From Rhodamnia argentea (taxonomy: Eukaryota; Streptophyta; Magnoliopsida; Myrtales; Myrtaceae), in the NCBI RefSeq assembly GCF_020921035.1, contig NC_063157.1, forward strand, positions 20,849,015 to 20,913,014: a stretch of 64,000 bases of DNA, written 5' to 3'. Made by a program: the position numbers and the translations under genes. The notes below the pieces were generated by a model. The model saw only the letters and a program-made list of their open reading frames with translations, did no database searches and was not told where the DNA came from. How positions within the stretch are numbered: position 1 is the first letter of the stretch; the number at the start of each line of letters is the position of its first letter. Below are positions 1 to 14,200 of this stretch, in pieces.

Positions 1-593
1 CTGACTAGAAGTAGCTGGCAAATGAGTCATGTATGTTCTATTTTCACTGAACTAGTTAGACACAACTGTTAAAGATTTCACAAGTCCTTTGAATAGATTA
101 TGCAGTGACCTGATCTGGTGAACATTATTAGGATGGATATGAAGCACCTGAAACTGTATCTTAAAATGAAACTAAAATCAATTGAGTTTGTGTAATTTAT
201 CGGGCTTGCAAATTCTATATTGCAATTTGTCAAGTTCGTACGGATACATTCTTGAGGCATTAATTGTCCACAATCTTTCTATTGATATCGGAAGAAGTAG
301 TTTGCACAGGTATAGTTAGTCAAGCGTTCAGTTGGAGCGCAAAGGGGATTGTGGGTTGAATAGATGGAAGCATTTCAAGTTCTCTCCAAGAAAGACATGC
401 ATTTCCTTGTTCTGATGCTTAATAAGCTAGTGTTCTTCTCCCTTCATATTATCATGGTTGCAGTCAATAACTGGCACTAATATCAACTTAAGCTATGCCT
501 GCTCTATACTATGAGCTTTTTTGGCTTTCTCGTTGTGGCGATTGTGTAAGGAGGAATTGTTCAGAAACTTGAGGTTATGTTCTTTCAACCTAG
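1..593 (+). other. Intron or upstream part of the GH2 beta-galactosidase gene
   Basis: No exon of the beta-galactosidase is recognisable here. The next exon opens at 594 after a CTAG acceptor, with codons that in remembered homologues follow a D-W-V-D-Q stretch, and no such stretch is encoded between 1 and 593. The simplest reading is that this is one intron, with the rest of the gene lying left of the window. Confidence 0.5.
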
Positions 594-2778
<2,185 letters not shown>

Positions 2779-4624
2779 AGCACAATTTGTCATTGTCAGT
2801 TTCGTTGCCTCTACTCGTGTTCCACAAACATTCACTGGCACAATAATTTGTAGATCTGCAAGAACAAACCTTGTGCTTGGACGAAATCCAATTTCAGTTT
2901 CTCTCGAAGATTTTTCTGGCAGGTGCTGAATGCAGTCACATTTATATCTAGACATGCATAGTTCTCTTAAGACCCACTCTGAAGATAAATAAAACCATGT
3001 GTGTCGGCATTAGTTGGAAATGGACCGGCAACAAATCGGTGCCTTCATGTTGTTGATCTGTATGAAGAACTCTCTCTAATGAAGATATTGTGCTTTTTTC
3101 AATCTTGTGTTTCCTTTTCACCATCTTATGATTCTTATCCATAAGAAGTATTTATGCTAGAGTAGATATGTTTATGCCTATGCAATTATCATGCGCTTAA
3201 TGTCGCGAGATTTGGATGACTGATTCTGTCATTTCCACTTATGATCTTAGTAGATTCTAAATAAAAAAATTTAGTGGCCTAGCAAGAATCCACAACATGC
3301 GAAAAGGGGACCACCTCTTCTTTTGTGTTACAGGAAGAGTCCCATTGGTTGATATGATAGATACTAGCTTCTTGGCTCGATTCTTTATGTAAGTGATGGG
3401 ACGGCAAAACAAAATTTTGCTTTTCATGATCGCTGGTCCTCATGTCCTCCATGAAACAAGACATGGTCCTGGTCTCCCTTAAATTTTGCCGGTCGGGTGT
3501 CTGGCACTGTTCTGAATCAGTCAAATTGAAGTAAAAACACTTCCTCTAAGACGGATATTCGGTATTAATTGGCTGTAACATCGAGGTCAGGCAATAGCTT
3601 GACATGTGCAACAGCCCGAGTCTTCACGGCATCGATGGAATCAAGGTTGATGTCGTGTGCTGAGATACCCACAGATGAGGCTGAATGGAAGGTTCTATGT
3701 GGAATGAAGTTGCATCAGGTGCATTAGAATGTAAATAAATATGACGCTCCTAGTTTTTACGTAACTTGACTTATGAAACTTGTCCGCTACCCCTTGTGCG
3801 CCTAGCACTATCAGGTATTCCCCTATGCCACATTGAAAATTTAAATTACGGCTGGAGGCCCATAAGGTACACAACTCGCCAGTGCTTTGCAAATTGTTAT
3901 CTGCATCCATCAGCTCTGGGTTTCGAAGTTCAGGTCAAAGGAGCAAACTTTTGCTGCGTATAATCTTTTGTAGAAATGTCAGGACCTCTAACTTATCCAC
4001 GGTTGGCCAACTTGGAGGTAACGGTGGATTCTGCTTGATTGCACTTTGGATATTGAATGCACCATTCTTGCTGGGTCGATTTGTGCAGAAATATCTGTGT
4101 ATGTCCGAAGGGCAAAATAAGGAACTCCGAATCCCTCAACATGATCAGGATGCCACCCGACATGCAGAAAATGGAACGAACCTTCATTAAAAGGATTCTT
4201 GATTCGGATTGTGATGCGAAATTCATGGTGAAGCAACTAAGAATTTTTCTTTTTTGCTATCACTGATCTCCTGTACATCTTATTCATAACAAAATTTCAT
4301 ATCCCTCCCCTTTCTGGGTGAAGATATGGGTACAAAGAATCAATGCTGTGATGAGACATTTTACAAAAAGAATGAGGCTTAAATTCTGATCTTCTCTACC
4401 CTTACCTACAACACATTTCTTTGAGCCTATAACTTACAAGACGATGAAGGTGAAAATGTGCCGTTTGTTTCCCAAGAGCATGGGACACCTGACCCTAGAT
4501 GCCATTCTCTAGGACTCGCCACTTACCAAAATGGCAACCTTCTCACCATCGAGACCCATCATCCCATGCATTGACTGTACATAGGTGTCTACACGTGGAT
4601 CGACAATTCGAGTGGATCCAAACC
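2779..4624. other. Convergent intergenic region between GH2 gene and PIP5K gene
   Basis: The two genes face each other here, so this stretch should hold both 3' untranslated regions. AT-rich sequence after 2779 probably includes the GH2 3' UTR, and 4270-4624 probably the PIP5K one. The open frames around 3280-4260 are short, lack recognisable domains and overlap on both strands, so I see no supported gene. Confidence 0.4.
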
Positions 4625-7600
4625 TCAAGTGTCTTCTAGAAAGATTCTGTATATAAAATCACGGAACCGTCTGGAGTATTGCTTTGGATCAACTGCTGAT
4701 ATTGAAGTTGGGTCGTATTGAATTGATTTGTATGCATGCTCAAGCTTCTTGCTGATGTCATAATCCTGCAATATGTCTATTATGCCAAAGAAGATGATGA
4801 CCTCGTATAGCTCTCCCGTTGGTTCACCAACCAGCTGAAGCTCACAGTCGTTTCTCCTCACTGTTAGTTCAGCCCTTGCAGGCATGTTTATCCCTAATCT
4901 GGTTGAAGCCCATCTGCCCAATATCATCAGGTATAACAACAGCAATGCTTAAGTCACATACGTAGAGCTAATTTGATTGAAATGGTAGATTGCAAGGGTG
5001 AAGCTCTAGATAATTGTTACAGCTTACAAAAGGATGGAGGATGTTGCAAATAAAAACCTGAATACTGAGAAATGGAAGTGCCATATATTATCAATCCAGA
5101 AGCATTGATTTGTCTTCTTTTGGTTTCCGATTAATCGATTGTCAGAGAATTGTAAAGGGTAACGGATCAGTTTTACCTGGTAGGATCAAGTTGAAGCTGA
5201 TCCATTTCCACACTGGAAAGGCGAGCATCTACAGGGTCAACAAGGTTATCTCCAATGCCTGAACAGACATTATAGCAAATGTTAAGCCTGGCTGACATGG
5301 CATGAGCCAAAGGCATTTTAGCGAAATGGCGAAAGTGAACCTCTAGGAGTGCGAGCTCCGGCAGGACAAGTCTCGGCAACTAAGCTATCCTTGTTATAAG
5401 AAGTATCTCGGAAGTGAAGACCAATCAGAAGACTGTAGTCCATTATCCTCTCCTGTTCAAGAAAATCACAATCCTTGTCCACTTGTCTGCACAAGTAGAG
5501 GATATATTAGGATTGGCTCAAACATTTCACAGAAAGACACATAAGCTCACAACCTCTACTTAAATGCACCTCTCAGAAATTGCCATCAACGTATGGAATC
5601 AGAATTAGTTTGACCTAAGTAGAAGTTTGGATTACTATGAATGGAGGAATTCTGGCATGCTAGAATCCCACTTCATTCTCTAAAGAAAGAGCTCTACAGA
5701 AAATATATATCAGAAACAATTTGGCTTGTGAAAATCTTAGTTCATTATATATCAGAAATGAGTGATCGAAGTTCCATCTCTCTACCTTGCTTGTGCAATA
5801 TTGGGCTTGAGGGTGTGGGCAGAAGGTGTATGGGGTAGGCGAGAGAGGGCTCAAGAGTAAGGAAGGCACAAAGAAAGAGGAACAACCGATTTAATAGCAC
5901 TAGCAGAAAATAAATCTCACCTGCAGAATTCTTGGAACCAAACATTCTGCAGTCTGAATATAAAGTTGAGATCAAGGTCCTTAAGGGTGGTAGTAGCCTC
6001 AATTTCAGCCTCCGGTTTGTCAGTGATACGACCATGAGAAGAACCCTTCAAGTCGAAGCGCCTATGGATTGCGTACTCGGAGCAGAATAGGTTTCCCATT
6101 ATGACAAACCTTACCTGGGCCACTGATTGCAAATGAGTACAACTACAGTTTTATGTCCTGTGAAGTTCAACTAGCGAGAATTAACTCTGATTACAGTGTA
6201 TCTCAAACATTACCTTCTTTTGGGCAGTCCCAGTCAATTTCACGCAATGTAGACCAAAGTATTTTGTAACGAGAGTGTTTTCATAGGTTCGGACATGATT
6301 ATAGTAAGATGGCAGCATCCTCAAAAGCACCTGTGATGAAAAAGATCACATTACATTGTGATCAAAGCATAAAAAAGACCATACATTCAAGAATTGCTTA
6401 CTAAAGTTTTGCAGTCAGGCGCAAATAACTTTCACCAAAAATCTCAAGAATGCTTTACATAAATGGTTGAACCTAGCAATATGCCTTCATCAGACTGATT
6501 ACTATATATCGTAATTTGGTATGAGTGAAACTAATTAAACATCTGGAGATGAGCTGTTAACTTAGACATAGACATGAACCTTAGAAGACTAGTTTCTGCT
6601 CCAGTAAATTATTTAGTGAGAATGCACTGATAAATGGAACTTCATCACTCATATTATGGAAGCAAAGAGGAGAACACACCTTTACTTCTGATTTTTTCAT
6701 GGTCTTTATCATGTACCGGTCATCATGGGTCAAGTAGAAGAAACTTCCGCTTTTCCCTGGGGAAGAAAGCTCTCGCAAGGCATCATTCCCACAGATGGAT
6801 AACATATAATCTGCTGCATCAATTCTAAATAACTTTCTGAGAGTCCTGCAGATTGACAAAAAGAATATATTGTCACCCTGAAGTCTGGTTAACGAAATTT
6901 GGAGCTTTGAAACTTAAGCCATCTTGAGTGAGTTCACATGACAGAAATCCAGACAAAGTTTAATAAAGGACTATTTCGGGAGATGTCAGCTTAAGCTTAT
7001 GCTAATGAGCATAATATCATTAGTTCTGCCACAAACACTACTATATTGTAGATGTATCCATAAAAGGTAACTGGATGGTGCAGCTGAAAGAAGATTATCA
7101 TCAGTGACAACAAGTGGTTCGAGATTACCTGAAAACCACTGGGCAATAATCCTTCCACCTGAATTCACATGACTGGTGGGGAGGAGTATGCTTGGATCCT
7201 TCGGAAGGAAATCTAGTCCACACTTTTTCCTTGGGATCGAAAACCGAAGCTTTCAGATCCAGGGATGTAGCTGGAGCAGGCCTTCCAACAGAATGCCTGC
7301 GGGGCCACATTGAATGACCGATTACACGCAAGAAAGACATCTGATGACATGCTGATCATGATGACATATGCACAAAATTATCTCCTGGAATTGTTCCCAG
7401 TAGAAGAATACAAGATGAAACATTACAGCCTGGCTGTCATTTTTCTTTCTCATTGGGGGATTGAGAGGCAATAGATCATTACTTTCACTCGTGCACTATC
7501 CCTTCCATTGAACACCATAACATGTGGGATACTAGAAGTGAAACTATAGGTTCAGTTAGCTGAGGAGACAAATATCTAATCAGCTATATCGAGGACAAAA

Positions 7601-8887
7601 AAAACAACAAATTTAGAACCTATGAATATGTGAAGCTTGTGGATAATCATAAACAAGCTCCAATCAGCAAAGCTAAACTTCTGTTAGCCAAATCAAGAGA
7701 AAAAGCAGGCAAAGTAAAACTACCAATAATACGAACTGCCCATACCTGATTCCTAGCTGCAGGTTGAGCATTAGCTCATAGTTCCTATGTCCTTTAGATA
7801 TAGTCTCTCCCTGTCGCTTGGGCGGTTTTATCCTCAGCATCTGTTGTTTAGTCAGTGTGGCTCTCATGCCTTCATCATCATCATCATCGCCGAGATTATT
7901 TCCATCACCGCCTTCTGATCCCCAACTGTAATGAGACACCCTTCCATCTACCGACGACCTCCGTTTCCCACCCCCATCACTTTCCTTTTGAGGTCTCCAA
8001 ATTTGCTGCTTTTCCAAGACCTCCCCCTCAATCCCGGGCCAATTCAGCAGCTTCTGTGATGGCAAAATAGAAACTTTTTCGCCTGGACAAATCTTGCAAT
8101 CCTGCAAGTCCACTGAAAACACCTCTTGAGGATTCCAATCCACATTACCTCCGGTTGACCCTGATGGATAGTATGTGCCGCTCTGCTCCTTCGGGTCTCT
8201 ACTCCAAATGCCGACATAAAAACTACCGTCCGCCCATCTAAAAGTCCCATTCCCTTTAGGCAAACCATCTTCCCAAAATCCGTCATACCGATTTCCATTA
8301 CTCCATATCATTGTACCATTCCCGTTGATGGTCCCACTTTTCCATTGTCCTATGTAGTTGTTCCCATTATGCCATTGGTACCGCCCATGGCCATCTTGCA
8401 TCCCACGCCGCCACTCTCCTTCATAGTAATCGCCGTTAACATAACTCTTAGTCCCTTGCCCATGTTTCAAGTTCATTATCCAGGAACCTCTGTATGTATC
8501 ACCCGAAGGGCCTGTGTAAGTCCCTTTACCATCCATATAACTACTCTTGAATTCGCCCTCATATGTGGCACCACTCGGCCAACAAAACTTTCCCTTTCCC
8601 ATCGGCTTGCCATTGAACCATTCGCCAACATACATACAGCCATCAGTCCACAGATACTTCCCGTGACCATGGGGGAGGTTATCCGCCCATTGGCCAGTGT
8701 AAAAGTCCCCATTTGAGAGGACTCTCTCGGCATGATAGACCTCGCTCAGGCCCGCATTGTCCTCGTCGTCAACGTGGGCAACCGACATAGCGGCGAAAAT
8801 GCTGTTCACCCTTTTCTTTGCAGCAGCTTGAGATTTCCTCACTGTTTTTTCCCAGGCCTTCAAAATTCGGCCGTGCTTTTTGCTCAT
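4625..8887 (-). CDS. PIP5K: Phosphatidylinositol 4-phosphate 5-kinase with MORN repeats (type I/II subfamily B)
   Basis: Eight exons, read right to left, join in phase to 767 residues: 8887-7746, 7296-7129, 6845-6680, 6330-6214, 6114-5921, 5486-5341, 5258-5177 and 4913-4625 (TGA). The product phosphorylates PI4P to PI(4,5)P2 at the plasma membrane. Eight MORN repeats of the Y-x-G-x-W type run from about residue 63 to 231. A variable acidic linker follows, then the kinase domain from [16 protein letters not shown]. Landmarks are MIKTMKKSE with the ATP-binding lysine near 484, [24 protein letters not shown] near 611, and the specificity-loop region GINMPARAE. The protein ends [19 protein letters not shown], as in Arabidopsis PIP5K4-6. 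I start at the ATG at 8887 (MSKKHGRIL); codons further upstream in frame give no earlier ATG. The intron 5340-5259 is only 82 bp with a weak GTTCAC donor. No lesions were found. Confidence 0.95.
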
Positions 8888-8956
8888 TTCTCTGTGCACC
8901 CTAACAAATGTTAACGCTTACATTCTCCTCTTCTGCTTCCCTATACCCAGATCAAT

Positions 8957-9014
8957 GTCTCTCTCTCTCTATCTCTCTCTGTCTCACCCACGCACACATT
9001 CTCTCTCTCTCTCT
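8957..9014. repeat. CT-rich interrupted microsatellite
   Basis: Interrupted CT dinucleotide runs occur immediately upstream of the PIP5K start codon. On the transcribed strand this is a GA-rich leader or core promoter, a composition common in plant 5' UTRs. Confidence 0.8.
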
Positions 9015-9805
9015 AACTATATGCTTTCCCCAATGAATACTCTCCAATCACCACAAGGCATTCTTGAAACAGAGGAGAGAAATAAACAAGACATGCCGGA
9101 ACATGAAAAAGATGACTCTTTTAATACGTCGTGTAGTCTGAATTTGCATTGGCGTCAACTCTATTTGTGCTGCGAAATGGGTTGTCTGAGATTTGGAAGG
9201 AAAAAGGACGGGAGCGTTGGATTCATGATGGAGAAAGCAAAAGGTGGGGTTGGTACCAATGGCAAGCTTTTCTTTGTTTCTTCTGGGTGCATTTTTTTAA
9301 TTTTTTTTTGTTTTTCTCTCTGCTCTCTTTTTGTTTTTCTTTCTCTTTCTTTTATTTTTTTTTTATTTCCCTAATTTCCACTTTTCCTTTTCTGATGGGT
9401 TTGGACCAAAGATTCAAAGCGTTGGTCTTTGCATCCGGATTCGACTCCTGAAACTCCTGTCGGACCAAACATCTGGAGAAAAACAGAGACATGTCATCGC
9501 TGGTAGTTATCCTATTTGCCTTTTTTGGGGTGGGTCAGATCAGAGAGTAGTGACCGCACTTGGCAATTTTACTAATAATTTCTCTGACTTATCCTCTTAT
9601 TTTCTTCAAATAGTAATCTTTTCTTTGCTGTGCCCCCTCATATTTTACCTCATCTTCCCGAAGGGCACAAAGCTCGTCCAGTGTGTCCCTCATAACATAC
9701 ACACTCCTTGTCCTCTTCATGACTTTTTGCTCCTTTCGCAGAATTAAAAAAGACTATAATTCCTGTCACTTTGCTGATTTGTCCAACGCCTTAGTGCATG
9801 AAGGA

Positions 9806-9809
<4 letters not shown>

Positions 9810-9844
<35 letters not shown>
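9810..9844. repeat. (GA)n microsatellite
   Basis: About 17 uninterrupted AG/GA units occur about 0.9 kb upstream of the PIP5K start. Pure length suggests it is polymorphic. Confidence 0.95.
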
Positions 9845-9848
<4 letters not shown>

Positions 9849-11215
9849 CATGGGCATGACTTTCTTGTTTGGGGGAGAGGGGAAGGTCCATTGCCTATAC
9901 TTTAGGGGGGCATATGGAGAGAAGAAGTAGCCAACAAGTAGGACTTCTTTACTGGACATTGGGCAGACATCAACAGCTTCATGCAATTAACAATGGCGAG
10001 GCTTTTTCCTAGGCGTGTGTCTCAGCTTAACTGGAGCTCGGACACCGCGTCCTAAGACATCGTGTGGCCTGCAGCATCTTCTGACAAGTCAAACTCAGCC
10101 CTATTCCCAAGTGGACCCCACTCTTATTGTTGGCTGTAATCTCTCTCTCTCTCACACACAAATAAAAAGGAACGGTGCTTCCTTCTTGGTCACGTCACCA
10201 CTTCAATGCATATTGTTGGGTGGTCGCATCATGTGTTATGACATATGAAAGGCTAGTCTCCTTCAACATGAGACCACTATCAAGTTTCTGACGTATTCAT
10301 TGCCACAGATGAATTTAGCTAAACATTTCATAATACGAAAACGTTTATGGACCGACCCTTAATGATTTGTGTGCATAATGCACGTTTAATCGCTAAATTT
10401 CTATGCTTTTTTTTAATGAGATGTGATATGTGAAACTCTTCCAACTTCCCGATTAGTGTGATAGAAGTGAATGCAGACTCTGGTCAGTTTCGTTAGTAAA
10501 GTTATTCACCTAACATTTGTCAGAGAACCCACTGCCAAAAAACAAAACAAAACAAGCCCATTGTTACTGGTCGATCGGTTCATCCTCGGAAATTTCAAGA
10601 GGACCCCATTGGCGTCGTGTCAAGGGACATTCATGGGGGTCTGCGAAGGGTGCAGGGGACCAAATTCATGTCAGTAATTTGTTTTGATGGGTACTATGTT
10701 AGGGGGTTGTCTCCTATATTGACGGCACATGTTGGCTGTCAGAGTCAAATTGGCCTTTTCTTGTCTCATCATCATATTCAATTGGGTCACGGGTCTGATC
10801 TTGGAAAAGCAATCACCTAGTTTCCTTCCAAATCGGTACAATTGTTGCTCGTACTCTATTTTTTCTTTTTTCTTTTTTCTATTGGTCATTTGATCTTGTT
10901 CGTACTCTTTTTAATGCATTACATTCACCGAAATTTGACTTAAAAAGCACCCTTACCACTAACACTACTGGAGATGGCAATCCTTGAAAAAATTAGCCCG
11001 CGCAGACCAGAAGCCTATACGTTGTACTCCACTCCACCGTTTGTCATTCCTAGGAGGAATGTTTCTCTACTAATACAGCCCTTGCACAGTTACTCATAAC
11101 CTCAATCATGGAATTGCGGTTCATCATCAAGAAATCAATTTCATGTCCTCAGTTTTAATGAAATAAAATAGATACCCATGAAGCAGAGCATTTTAAGTTC
11201 TTAATGAGTTTTGCA

Positions 11216-14200
11216 TCACCGTCCCTGAAGTCGCAGCGTAAATTTGTGCAGTGCTTGAAGAACCTGCTTAAGTTTCTCCTTTGCCTCTGGATCAACCAAG
11301 TTTCCCTCACCATCGAATTTTGTAGGTGGTTGAAATGCATTCAAGACGAATTCAGGCTTGTTGATGAAATGAAGATCGATAAAGACCCCAATTTGACGGA
11401 GATGATACTGTGCCCGTCCCCCACCAGAATCTCCTCCCGCGCTCACAATGGCAGCTGCCTTACCGGCCCAAACATTTGGTGGTCTAGATGCCCAGTCAAT
11501 TGCATTCTTCAAAGGAGCTGGCATAGCACAAAGAAGAAAATGATCAAGAAATGAATGCCTGCACAAATGCATAACTTCCTCGTCCTTTATTGTTGTGCGA
11601 ATGCTAGTGAAAAATTTCAGCTGACGACCACTGTTGCGTACTTATTTTGCTCCTAAGCAGGAAATGAACGAGAGCACCACAGACAGTTATATCAAACTTA
11701 CTTCCAACATCAAGGAGTTGGCTCAGTATTAAAGAAATAGACATGTACGCGTAAACCTATGCGTGGATTACGCATTACGACAAAGGTTCAAACTCCCAAC
11801 ACCATGAAGTACTAATAACCTTTGGGCTATCCACTCTGGCTTCTACTTAGGCCTTACTTGATCTAAAAGATCATTAAAGTGTGTATGGTTGTTTGGATGG
11901 GGAAACAGATTTCATTCAGACTTACCGTGCTTTAGTGAAATCGAATGATTTTAGCAATGTGTAGTCTACCACTGACTTATGAATTCAAAACAGGACTACA
12001 TAATTCTCTTTAGTGTACACAGATTCAATGAACTCGAGATCCAATAGTATCTGAGAGAAGGATTGTATTTTCTAATTTGTTCCACACAAACATACTGATA
12101 TTTCCAAGAATCTGTACCACTGCAGATTGTCACCTCACCCCATTCCTATTAGTTTAGCAAGGAGATCAGTCTCATAGTCAAGAAAATGGATGATAAGTCC
12201 ATTGTGAGAATTTTTCAGACAACAGATGGTTGTCAAGCAAGCCTCAGTGCAAGGATTGATAATTTGATAAGTACACTAATACATCATCCTCTAAGCAGTC
12301 AAATATGCCATGAGTCGATAAACAAGGCTGACAACCTAAGTAATCATGTTTGAGTGAGCGCAACATACACAAATACGTAAAGTACAAACATAAACATGTC
12401 TACAGTATAGTCTCATCAAATCCACAGAGTGTTGCGTGCTGCGTTTTCATTTCACAAGCAACTATATAACGTACATATATACGTAAGAAACCACAGCATA
12501 CACTCTCTCAACAATCTCTCAAGCATGACATCGACAGCTCTGAAATTGATCAACAAAGACTAGGTTCATCATTATAGTAGTTCCAACTTCCAATCACTTC
12601 GCAGTTTTATTCTCATTGAATTACTCCAACAGTGAGGCCTCCCACATCACAGACTACAAGTGCCAACAATGCATAATGTGAGTAGCATCTTTTTAGTCTA
12701 ACAGGAGTTGGGAAGTCGAGGACTCAGGTAACAAAGCAAATCCACCTACAAGTTCTTGGAAGGCATGTTCATTCATACACCAAACCATCCAATACATTTA
12801 ACCGTGAAAAGGAAAAGGATCATCCGAAAGTTAAGGGCCTGCATGGTAACTATTCTCATTCTATGATTCTGATTCTAAGAACAAAAAAGGATGAGAATCG
12901 CGTTTGGTAGGCAAATAAATTTGATTCTGATTCTGTTCCCGGAATCGGTTTTAAAGAATCGGAATCAGTTTTAGAGCAAAATACGGAACAAAAAAAAAGT
13001 TGGTTCTGGGAAAAAGAATCACTTTTGAGAATCACAAAACAAAATAAAGTCTCACATTTCTCACTTTTCCCTTTCAGTTCTCTTGTCACTTTTCCCTCAA
13101 CCTAATAAAAATAAAAAAAAAAAAAAAAAAAAAAAATTGGAAAATTTTTAAAAAATCACAAAAAATTAGAAAATCCCTAAGAATAGAATAAGCTTTTATT
13201 AGGCTAGTTTGACTCATTTTCATAAATTTGGGTCTAAATTTCTTAGATTTTGTCTATTTCACTCTTCTACAAAAAATGTCACAAAAGATGATGGCATCCA
13301 ACATGTGGATGATAATATAGATACTCGTAGTGTGCATCACAAAATGTAAACATCTACATGTAGAGCTAAAGCTAAACACTCACTTGGATTTAGGGCGGAA
13401 GCTGCAAAATAATAGTGAAGGACTTGTACTTCGTATCAAGGAGGATAATTTTTTTTTTTTTTGTCGGTGGATAATTTGATTATTCGGCTACTATGTTTGT
13501 ATATATTTTAGACAACGCAACATTTAAAGAAGAAAATGAGTTATTAATATGGGAACTATTCTATGCTTCAATCGAACTTCAAACGTAATGTATTAAAATT
13601 TGTATTTCATTTATGACATGCTAAAAAAAATAATGCATTTTAAATTATTTTAGTGTGCATTGGAAATTAGTCTTCAATTTATGATGAAATTTTACAAAGT
13701 GACTACATAGTTATTTAACTTAAATGAAAAAAATTAGAAAGAGAAACAGCTTTTTGAAACAGAAATTTTGTGCGGTTATCAAACGCTTTTCTATTCCAGG
13801 AATAAAAATTTTGGGCAATTATCAAACGCGTTTCGAATTTCTAAAACTCATTCGGGAATAGAATCGGAAAAAATTATTTTAATCGGAATCGGTTTTTCGG
13901 AACGGAATGGTTACCATGCATAGCCTAAGAGCCTCCATGACAACCATTCTGATCCGAAAATGTGATTCTGATTAAAATGACTTTTTATGATTCTATTTCC
14001 TGGATGAATTTTAGAGAATCGTAACACGTTTGGTAATCGCCCAAAATTTCTGTTCTTGGAACAAAAACGCGTTTGATAAGCGCACAAAATTTATGTTCCC
14101 GAGAACAATTGCTCTTCTCAATTTTTTCCATTTAAGTCAAATAATTATGTAGTTATTATTTGAAATTTCATCATATATTTTGAATTAATCGAGGATTAAT

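Larger units (their letters stand above)
8888..11215. other. Promoter/5' region of PIP5K and spacer to the quinone reductase gene
   Basis: This 2.3-kb spacer separates two genes on the same strand. Next to the PIP5K start it is rich in CT on the + strand (8957-9014) and then in long T runs (about 9290-9375), so the PIP5K transcript would have a GA/A-rich leader. A (GA)n microsatellite sits at 9810-9844 and a shorter CT/CA run at about 10141-10160. The open frames here are low-complexity translations and are not supported as genes. Confidence 0.5.

Noticed and set aside
7855-8070. His-rich open frame on the + strand
   Set aside because: It is the complement of the acidic Asp/Glu-rich linker of the PIP5K exon, on the opposite strand and within confirmed coding sequence.
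8345-8733. Long open frames opposite and alongside the MORN repeats
   Set aside because: They are frame shadows produced by the repeated MORN codon pattern; only the kinase frame has homology and splices in phase.
9149-9747. Phe/Leu-rich open frames resembling membrane proteins
   Set aside because: They translate T-rich low-complexity sequence upstream of PIP5K and have no recognisable domain or splice support.
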